From the IMG/VR virus record IMGVR_UViG_3300017788_000153, positions 1-25,645 of that record: a stretch of DNA of 25,645 bases. One strand, 5' to 3'. This DNA comes from a virus. Numbering within the stretch: position 1 is the first letter of the stretch; every line of letters begins with the position of its first letter. Below, piece after piece: positions 20,101 to 25,645 of this stretch. The position numbers and the translations under genes were made by a program. Under the pieces are notes generated by a model that saw only the letters and a list, made by a program, of their open reading frames with translations, did not search any database and was not told where the DNA came from.

Positions 20101-21880
20101 CCAAGAGATAGTTACCGTTCGCAAGCAAATGCGCGAAAGCGGATTTGAGGATGCTTTCATCAAAGCCTACACCAAAGGCGTAAAGCCAGGCGACACCAAG
20201 ACTTTAGACAAAGTAACAATCAATGCCAAGAAGAAATTAGCCGAGATTGCAGAAGAGCGTGCCAAAACCAGGGTTCTAACGTTCGTAGATAACCCGTTAG
20301 TACAGACACAACTTGCTTTCAACGTTCGCAACTTTGCTCGATTCTATCGCGCAACGGAAGACTTTTCTCGTCGTATTGCCCGTACAGTTCGCTACAACCC
20401 AGAGTCAATAGCACGCGCAGCCCTGACTTATGATGGTATATCACACTCTGGTTGGATTCAGAGAGATGATAATAACGAAGCGTATTTTATATACCCTGGT
20501 AGCGTGTATATGTACAAGGCTATGCAGGCAGCAATGATTCCCTTTGGTATTGAGCCAGCGTTCAAGGCACCGATGCCTGTAGAGTTTGGCGCTAAACTAA
20601 ATATGATTACGCCATCACTCAATCCGGATGGAATCTTTCCAACATTTGCAGGACCAATATCTGCTATGGGTGTAACCGTCATTGAGAATATGCTTAATGT
20701 GATTTTTGATAAACCAGCCTGGGCCGATAGTATAGTAGAAACAACTCTTGGCAAATATGCCGTAGACCAACCTACTATTTCCAGATTGCTTCCGGCACAC
20801 GTCAATAAGGTATATTCGCTACTTGATAAAGATGAGCGCAATTCTCAATACGCTTCAGCCTTCCGTAAGGGGGTCACCTACCTAGAGGCTGCTGGCCACG
20901 GTATCAAAGAAAAACGTGATGCCAATGGCATTATCATTCCTCCCACACCGAAAGAGTTAGTAGATTACCAACAAAAGTTGAAGGCTAGTACATTGACAGT
21001 GCTCGCTCTGCGTGCTTTTTCCAGCCTTATAGTTCCCGCTTCACCACAAATTCTTCTCAAGACAGAGATGTCTGAGTGGGTGCGAGATAATGGTAGCCAA
21101 AACTTCAAACAGGTTTTCAATGAAATGCTTGCAGATAACGATGGAGACATCGACAAGACTACTGCTCGCTGGATTGAACTATTCCCTGACAAGTTGCCTT
21201 ACACTATCACAGAATCTGACCGTTCTACTGTAGCGATTATCCGTTACGCGGAAAACTCTGGAGCGTTTGTAGAGCAAAACAAAGACTTGTTCAAAAAGTA
21301 TCCAGAAGGGGCTGCGTTCCTTATCCCAAACAGTGGAGACTTCTCCTGGGATTCATACCGCTTGATGAAGGGTATGGGACTGCGTACTAATAAGCGTGTT
21401 GATGACTTTCTCAAAGAAGTCCAGTCTGCCAACGCCCTTCGTGTTTATTACGACAACCGAGAGAAGTTCTATGCCGACTTAGATAATGCCTTTGACCCAT
21501 ACAGCAAGAAGATACTTCGAGAGAAATGGGCTGGTTGGTCAGGGTATTGGAAGAAGACTCATCCTCTTATCCAGGAAGAATTGGCAGAAGGCGGTCTGAG
21601 AGAGATAAAACGAACCAAGGCTCTTGATGACCTAGTTCGTCTGCTCAACGATGATAGTATAAGCGTGCAGCCAAAAGCCAGAGCGGCACTTGGAAAAATG
21701 GTTGACTTATACAATAAATATAAGACTGAATCCTCGCAGTTAGATTTGCTTGGAAGTATCGGTACTGCGCTAAGCGATGAACTAAAGTTGTCGACATTAG
21801 CGCAAATGAAAGAAGTAGCAAAAACTAACTCAAATGCTAAGTCAGCATTTGATGTCTTGTTCTCAAGATTGCTTGACTAG
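17132..21880 (+). CDS. giant virion-associated protein (1582 aa)
   Basis: GTG 17132 overlaps the previous TAG and follows AAGGGG. One uninterrupted frame of 4.7 kb lies between the portal and scaffold/capsid genes. I find no catalytic motif. It is rich in charged helices, with several aromatic/hydrophobic patches (LFYRPISGTVDAAWRVFADP near 230; YWVFGTLAGPRYYLRNGIED near 633; MQINFWANDELGSLAV near 835) and proline-containing segments. Position and size fit an internal or ejection protein carried in the head, or a large minor head protein. A tape-measure role is unlikely this early in the operon. It has the usual base use of its neighbours, so it is not a recent insertion. Confidence 0.7.
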   Translation: MVSRLQAAAMAAGLSDDDKVAVAAVDKAFQTHRKLRDLPAEVAQAEFAKLPANQQQSLIAMFGEEDEAIEPKKSFIGTAKHYAVQSVLFPFKVVGELSDLTTRGYRTYQLTKEKPILQKFDIVDTWKEAGDTGEKVFNQERIKNARKEYGDEAIGIAIQVDAGTSLAKLVQDGILTPEQQKIAARIGNDAEEAKKFQNTIDAVKAAKYSPGRQVANAILPGQLEGSGLFYRPISGTVDAAWRVFADPTLALGKAAKAIKAMRYSIDIMVGGGNKMKWWQVGPLNPRGVDEVFAEPKVQNFWNVYGKELDNLRVAQRAGNTKAAVAARDRLRTIAPEFGPSVIDEFNKISVPIKDADTAKAYFSNAAQVVEVLKGQPGRIRPLVPRLDASRKARIATLTTANKVFNIDKVGSKLVQALYFGTVTNDGIVEKLTQEAGQKQIVKALGEAKAKGIAKYSTAQIQSRMDRFKQRFSYVPFFPEDEFDVLAKDSSEKIYRLARLTMPQYYAKTIREAFDAAGEGTRKEIFYGLWKTMADFRGLSLSTKGKDVIDLVTHKGSRNYASNSIRTLPNGQKEIFNPSAVGPDGESMALIPSQLTSIVSAPSIKDLDRYAARDGLIKKSANIANTEWAERITSYWVFGTLAGPRYYLRNGIEDLMVHLAIGSSPWGLTKGRLNSTKLRTVAKYDTTGGRISRVAADPLGVINRVVRKSDRAYYAQKIKDAGSNVTKVREVLAEAVTSSKLGAIGIKFTGKDAEILAEQIRYGDLDNALADVVQAGKNAFTGTDFASRSMRDQKRYGRVSALKIDIPKNMRRVRGRGYTNVGPLQDTASTYAWMMQINFWANDELGSLAVANLKEKNVAIKKIKEWLIENPDQKSRFRLYTPGYGETIDTHAERVYQGAKSLFVKRDGDTINEDLLSKVRAKDPLTGEYKVEGSIGIDDLPKLPDDAPESITGPVLIPVSDSNNYAVSFMTKGYDWMGEANARFSREPMVFQEIVTVRKQMRESGFEDAFIKAYTKGVKPGDTKTLDKVTINAKKKLAEIAEERAKTRVLTFVDNPLVQTQLAFNVRNFARFYRATEDFSRRIARTVRYNPESIARAALTYDGISHSGWIQRDDNNEAYFIYPGSVYMYKAMQAAMIPFGIEPAFKAPMPVEFGAKLNMITPSLNPDGIFPTFAGPISAMGVTVIENMLNVIFDKPAWADSIVETTLGKYAVDQPTISRLLPAHVNKVYSLLDKDERNSQYASAFRKGVTYLEAAGHGIKEKRDANGIIIPPTPKELVDYQQKLKASTLTVLALRAFSSLIVPASPQILLKTEMSEWVRDNGSQNFKQVFNEMLADNDGDIDKTTARWIELFPDKLPYTITESDRSTVAIIRYAENSGAFVEQNKDLFKKYPEGAAFLIPNSGDFSWDSYRLMKGMGLRTNKRVDDFLKEVQSANALRVYYDNREKFYADLDNAFDPYSKKILREKWAGWSGYWKKTHPLIQEELAEGGLREIKRTKALDDLVRLLNDDSISVQPKARAALGKMVDLYNKYKTESSQLDLLGSIGTALSDELKLSTLAQMKEVAKTNSNAKSAFDVLFSRLLD

Positions 21881-21888
21881 GAGAAGAA

Positions 21889-23256
21889 GTGTCAACATCA
21901 ACACCTGAGATGACCAATCAACAGGTCAACGACTATATGACTGGTGACCCCACTCAGAACACCACTGCTTCTGCTACAGCAAACATTGATACTTCTACCC
22001 TGCTTAGCAACTTCTACAAGAAGAGTCCAGCAGAACTCAAGGCGTTATCTACCGCATTGAAGAACGCTGGATACTCTGTATCTATCACTTCATCTCCAAC
22101 CGCAAGGTTGAGAGACCAGTACGCTAAGTCCTATTTCGATTTTATTATTTACAAAAAATCGGTTCCCGATTCGCCAGTCAGTACACCTGAAGAGTTCCTC
22201 AGCACCTTTAGAAAACAACCTGGCGCTGGTGGTCCTAGAGTATCTGAATCTTTTGGTATCACCACTCCTGATACCGCCGCTGCAAAAATTACAGAGTATT
22301 ACCAAAAGATGCTCTTCCGGGACCCAACCAAGAAAGAAATAACCAAACTTACCAATGCTCTTAATACGGCAGAGAAAAACTTGCCAACCACCACAGTTAC
22401 TCGAAAAGTTGGCGGAAAGACTCAAACCTTTACAACACCTGGAGTTAGTAGTAATCAGTTCCTAATTGACTCTATTGCCAAGACAAAGGAATACAAGAAG
22501 AATCTTGGTGTAGCACCAGACCTACTCAAAAGAAGTCTTGAGAAGGAAGAGTACTACAATCTTATCAAAGGCAAAACTATGGAACAGGTCTCTGAGATTA
22601 ACAAGACCAATCCATACGGTCGGGCTTTTAGCGAAGTATTCAAGATTGTTAGTGACTACGCAACCAAGGTTGGCACGATTGACGATGCCACTAAAGCACA
22701 ACTAGCCCGGGAAATCTATGACACTGCCAATGAAAGTAACCAGGGTTACATCCAACAAAAAGTCAACGAAAAGATTCAGGTAACTCCAGGAGCGCAAGCA
22801 ACCGGACAGACAGGTAAGAGTCTGGCCGAATTGCGTAATGTCGCCACCGCCAACGGTATAGACCTTGACAAGACTTTTGGTCTAGTTCTTACCGACTGGG
22901 CGCAGAAGTTAGACCAAGGCGAGGACATCAATACCTACAAACAGACAATTCGAGATGTAGCAAAAAGAGGTCTACCACAAAATATCGGGGCTCTTATGGA
23001 TAAAGGTGTGGACCTAGAAACAATTTACTCTCCGTACAAAAGGGCTATGGCAAATACTTTGGAAATCAACGAAGACACCATTACCTTAGATGACCCAACC
23101 CTTCGCTCTGCCATTACTGCAGAGGGAGAAAAGACTTTGTATGACTATCAAAGAGGTCTTCGCAAAGACCCACGTTGGCAATACACCAACAATGCCCGAG
23201 ATGAAGTATCGACAATAGTGGGCACGGTTCTCCGTGACTTTGGATTCCAGGGGTAA
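21889..23256 (+). CDS. hypothetical virion protein (455 aa)
   Basis: GTG 21889 follows GGAGAAGAA, 8 nt after the giant gene. The first 40 residues are Thr/Ser/Asn-rich and disordered; then come helical regions (SPAELKALSTALKNAGYSVS, AAAKITEYYQKMLFRDPTKK). The C-terminal part is the most ordered (NIGALMDKGVDLETIYSPYK ... RKDPRWQYTNNARDEVSTIV) and looks conserved. It is probably a structural or internal virion protein, inferred from context. Confidence 0.65.
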   Translation: MSTSTPEMTNQQVNDYMTGDPTQNTTASATANIDTSTLLSNFYKKSPAELKALSTALKNAGYSVSITSSPTARLRDQYAKSYFDFIIYKKSVPDSPVSTPEEFLSTFRKQPGAGGPRVSESFGITTPDTAAAKITEYYQKMLFRDPTKKEITKLTNALNTAEKNLPTTTVTRKVGGKTQTFTTPGVSSNQFLIDSIAKTKEYKKNLGVAPDLLKRSLEKEEYYNLIKGKTMEQVSEINKTNPYGRAFSEVFKIVSDYATKVGTIDDATKAQLAREIYDTANESNQGYIQQKVNEKIQVTPGAQATGQTGKSLAELRNVATANGIDLDKTFGLVLTDWAQKLDQGEDINTYKQTIRDVAKRGLPQNIGALMDKGVDLETIYSPYKRAMANTLEINEDTITLDDPTLRSAITAEGEKTLYDYQRGLRKDPRWQYTNNARDEVSTIVGTVLRDFGFQG

Positions 23257-23258
23257 CT

Positions 23259-24548
23259 ATGGCACTAGAAGATATAGCAGCAGAGGTTAAGGCGGCGAAG
23301 GCTGCCGCATCTGCCAAAAAGGCGGCGCCTAGTCCCAAGGTGCAACCACCTGCTCCTGCAAAAAAGGCTCTGGCTCCCGAGCCATCAGACCAGTTGAAGA
23401 GATTAGAAAGGGCTGCAGTACAAGCAAAAAAGGTTGCTGCAGATATCAAAACTCTTGGCAAAGAATCAGTGCAAGTATCTGAAGATGCTCTTGCCGCCGC
23501 ACTTGCAGCAGGAAAAACTATTGACAGAATAATGTTTCCTAGTGGGAAAGCAGCACCATCCGGTGAGACTATAGGCAATGTTCCTCTGCCGGATTTCAAG
23601 CCTGGACAAACTTTTACCCCACCAGAGGTAGGCGGTCCAGCACCGACTGTTACCACAACACCCACTGTTACTACCACGCCAAAACCAATGGACGAAAAGA
23701 CCGCAGAACGACGTTCTGCATTTGCTCTACTTCGTCAAGAATTTGACCGTTACGGTTTAGGTGACCTAGTTGGTGATATACAAACCCTTGCCGAAGAGGG
23801 CATTAGTGCTCCTGAATTTACTTTGCGTTTGCGCCAAACCGAACCATATAGACAACGATTTGCGGCAAATCAACAGCGCATCAACAGCGGATTACGCGCC
23901 CTGTCTGAAGCGGAGTACATTGGCCTAGAGGACCAGTACCAGAATGTTATGCGTCGTTATGGACTACCCGCATCCTTTTATGCAAAAGGTGAGCGTGGTA
24001 TCCAGCCAGAGTTTCAAAAGTTTATTGCCGGAGATGTTAGTCCGGCAGAACTTGAAGACCGGGTTCAGTTGGCTGCAACCCGAGTACAGAACGCTGCTCC
24101 AGAGGTTCTTTCCACGCTAGAAAGATTTTATCCCGGAATCAATAAAAGCAATCTCCTTGCTTACACGCTTGACCCACAACGTGCATTACCTGAGATTCAA
24201 CGCCAGATACAGGCCGCAGAGATTGGCGGAACAGCCGGTACTGCAGGGTTCTCGATTGGTCAGATGAGAGCGGAAGAACTTGCTCGGCGTGGTATTACAC
24301 AACAGCAGGCGCAACAGGGATATCAAGCCGCAGCGGAGATTCTCCCACGCGCCACACAATTAGCAGATATCTATGGTCAGGAGAAATACGACCAGACTGC
24401 AGCAGAACAAGAAATCTTTGGATTAGAAGGAGCAGCCTCTGCTCGACGCAAGCGTCAAAAACTTGCGGGTATGGAGCAGGCACAGTTTGGAGCACGAACT
24501 GGTATGGCTGGAAGCGCACTAGAGCGAGGACGCTCAGGCGCATATTAG
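23259..24548 (+). CDS. hypothetical virion protein (429 aa)
   Basis: ATG 23259 begins 2 nt after the previous stop, with AGGGGT upstream. The N-terminal 70 residues are Ala/Lys/Pro-rich helical repeats (AAEVKAAKAAASAKKAAPSP). A Thr/Pro linker (PTVTTTPTVTTTPKP, about 128-142) leads to an ordered domain with ALLRQEFDRYGLGDLVGDIQ, RLRQTEPYRQRFAANQQRI and EYIGLEDQYQNVMRRYGLPA. This pattern is familiar from phage internal virion proteins. The end is Gln/Arg-rich. It ends in TAG; the same frame downstream is discussed separately. Confidence 0.65.
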   Translation: MALEDIAAEVKAAKAAASAKKAAPSPKVQPPAPAKKALAPEPSDQLKRLERAAVQAKKVAADIKTLGKESVQVSEDALAAALAAGKTIDRIMFPSGKAAPSGETIGNVPLPDFKPGQTFTPPEVGGPAPTVTTTPTVTTTPKPMDEKTAERRSAFALLRQEFDRYGLGDLVGDIQTLAEEGISAPEFTLRLRQTEPYRQRFAANQQRINSGLRALSEAEYIGLEDQYQNVMRRYGLPASFYAKGERGIQPEFQKFIAGDVSPAELEDRVQLAATRVQNAAPEVLSTLERFYPGINKSNLLAYTLDPQRALPEIQRQIQAAEIGGTAGTAGFSIGQMRAEELARRGITQQQAQQGYQAAAEILPRATQLADIYGQEKYDQTAAEQEIFGLEGAASARRKRQKLAGMEQAQFGARTGMAGSALERGRSGAY

Positions 24549-24667
24549 ACCTGCCTCGGACCGACCGGCCCCGAGGAGTGTAAGAAGACCGGCAGATAGA
24601 GCCATACCGTTTCCCCGAACGACTATGAGGCTATCGACTACTACGAGAAAATGGGAGAGGACTAACT
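24549..24667 (+). other. gap with hairpin and gene-like in-frame tail after TAG
   Basis: After the TAG at 24546-24548 the same frame runs 16 codons to a second TAG, then 20 codons including NDYEAIDYYEKMGED to TAA (24663-24665). That tail looks like real protein but has no start codon. A hairpin CCTCGG/CCGAGG (24554-24576) begins 5 nt after the first TAG. It is either a decayed gene end or a stop-readthrough extension. Confidence 0.4.
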
Positions 24668-25138
24668 ATGTCCAATCAATGGGATGACGATGACGATGAC
24701 GATTACACCGCTCCAGAGGCGAATAACGACCTCGTTAAGCAATTACGCAAAGCCAACAAGCAGAAGGAAAAAGAACTAGCCGAACTTAAGGCTAACTTTG
24801 AAAATCTGAACAAGGCACAAAGAGAGCGTGCTATCAAAGACGTCTTAACATCTCGCGGGATTAACGGCAAGATTGCCGCATTTATCCCAGGCGATATCGA
24901 CGCATCAGAAGATGCAGTATCGCGGTGGCTTGACGATTATGCCGATGTATTCGGAATCGAACAGCCACAACAAGCGACTCCAAATGTGGACCCCAACCAA
25001 GCAAAGCAATATCAGAAGATGACGCAGACCGTAGAGCAAGGGCTTAGCCCGGATGCTGGCGATGACATTATGCGCCGTCTGATGAACGCTAATAGCAAGG
25101 AAGAATTGGATGCCGTCATTCGGGAGTCTGGACTCTAA
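24668..25138 (+). CDS. head scaffolding protein
   Basis: ATG 24668 precedes the capsid gene, as scaffolds do. The 156-residue protein opens with a run of seven Asp (NQWDDDDDDD), then a long charged coiled coil (LVKQLRKANKQKEKELAELK, about 22-60). A smaller domain follows (RAIKDVLTSRGINGKIAAFI) and a helical C-terminus (ELDAVIRESGL) that would bind capsid protein. It is the usual makeup and size of phage scaffolds, which guide prohead assembly and leave the head. Confidence 0.82.
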   Translation: MSNQWDDDDDDDYTAPEANNDLVKQLRKANKQKEKELAELKANFENLNKAQRERAIKDVLTSRGINGKIAAFIPGDIDASEDAVSRWLDDYADVFGIEQPQQATPNVDPNQAKQYQKMTQTVEQGLSPDAGDDIMRRLMNANSKEELDAVIRESGL

Positions 25139-25162
25139 CCCGACTAAGAAAGGCAAACGCTA

Positions 25163-25645
25163 ATGGCAATTCCAGGCGGGTCGATTACCTCGACCTCATC
25201 CATCAGCGCACTCGTACAAACAGCATACGACCAGTATGTCCGGATGGCGCTTCGCTCCATCCCTGTTATGCGTGCTCTCGCTGACGTGAAGCCAGTACAA
25301 CAAGCAATGCCAGGTTCATCGGTAGTCTTCTCAATCTACTCTGATTTGGCACAAGCCACATCGACTTTGAGCGAGTCTACAGATGTTTCGAGCATCGCTC
25401 TTGGTAACCCATCACAGGTTACTGTTACCCTCAATGAGTACGGTTCAGCGGTCACCACGACCAAGAAGTTGAACCTCACCTCATTCAACGATGTTGATTC
25501 AGCACTTGCTGACATCATCGCTTACAACGCAGCAGACAGCATCGACAATGTTGTCGGACAGGTCCTCTCTGCAGGAACCAACGTCATCTACGCAACCGGT
25601 GGAGCCACCGACCCATCGTCCTCAGCAACTGTTGAGCCAACCGAT
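25163..25645 (+). CDS. major capsid protein, 3' end cut by window
   Basis: ATG 25163 follows AAAGG by about 10 nt and the frame is open to the window end (161 codons). The protein starts MAIPGGSITSTSSISALVQT, with YDQYVRMALRSIPVMRALAD and VTVTLNEYGSAVTTTKKLNL. The N-terminal helix, the strand with VVFSIYSDL, and the NEYG-AVTTT stretch match the N4-gp56-like group of HK97-fold major capsid proteins. It directly follows the scaffold. The group assignment is from pattern; the capsid role is well supported by context. Confidence 0.85.
   Translation, partial: MAIPGGSITSTSSISALVQTAYDQYVRMALRSIPVMRALADVKPVQQAMPGSSVVFSIYSDLAQATSTLSESTDVSSIALGNPSQVTVTLNEYGSAVTTTKKLNLTSFNDVDSALADIIAYNAADSIDNVVGQVLSAGTNVIYATGGATDPSSSATVEPTD

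Noticed and set aside
20458-20841. Leftward ORFs within the giant virion gene
   Set aside because: Antisense shadows of a long, well-formed frame; no RBS and no operon context.
24546-24665. General recoding of TAG as sense in this phage
   Set aside because: Several convincing genes here end in TAG (for example at 825, 6326, 17132 and 21880), so only local readthrough remains possible.

Overview
The window is a 25.6 kb piece of a tailed double-stranded DNA phage. It carries an endolysin/holin cassette, a replication and nuclease block, and the start of a head-gene module: terminase, portal, scaffold and the N-terminal part of a major capsid protein that is cut by the window end. A WhiB-family Fe-S protein (2528-2803) and a FmdB-type zinc ribbon point to an actinobacterial host. 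Base composition is moderate, with no extreme GC bias in coding regions. I see no integrase, tRNA, insertion sequence or CRISPR array. The host is an inference.

Layout. (1) 1-825, rightward: end of a small membrane protein gene, M15-type endolysin and holin-like protein, closed by a strong intrinsic terminator; a small leftward gene may converge on it. (2) 1154-7942, rightward, almost entirely overlapping genes: Cas4-like Fe-S nuclease, a Cys-tailed protein, WhiB, a RecA/DnaB-like ATPase, Holliday-junction-resolvase-like and other PD-(D/E)XK proteins, a primase split between two frames (CHC2 zinc finger, then TOPRIM), a MazG-like protein, a sigma-like protein and FmdB. (3) 7948-8022: a terminator and hairpin between converging operons. 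(4) 8040-11890, leftward: 18 tiny genes, many below 60 codons, many Cys-rich or membrane-spanning, ending in a lytic-transglycosylase-like protein. (5) 11891-12638: non-coding, with a 15-bp-periodic repeat array, operator-like palindromes, G/C hairpins and a strong rightward promoter. (6) 12639-25645, rightward: terminase, portal, several virion proteins including one of 1582 aa, scaffold and capsid.

The most interesting part is the leftward operon. Two successive intercistronic gaps each hold a complete type II hammerhead self-cleaving ribozyme (11649-11702 and 11386-11439). All core nucleotides are present, both have GNRA loops on stem III, and compensatory changes occur in stems I and III. 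Each begins right at the stop codon of the upstream gene. Three further gaps hold, in the same stop-to-RBS position, a different 13-14 bp hairpin with a CTATC foot. Each gap is followed by the same ribosome-binding motif, GAAAGGGTA. Where genes overlap instead, a second recurring element encodes the C-terminus (E/K/R)VSA while serving as the next gene's Shine-Dalgarno sequence. Together these look like a system of RNA punctuation that divides a polycistronic transcript into processing units and coupled units. Ribozyme identity rests on sequence and structure seen here; the processing role is inferred.
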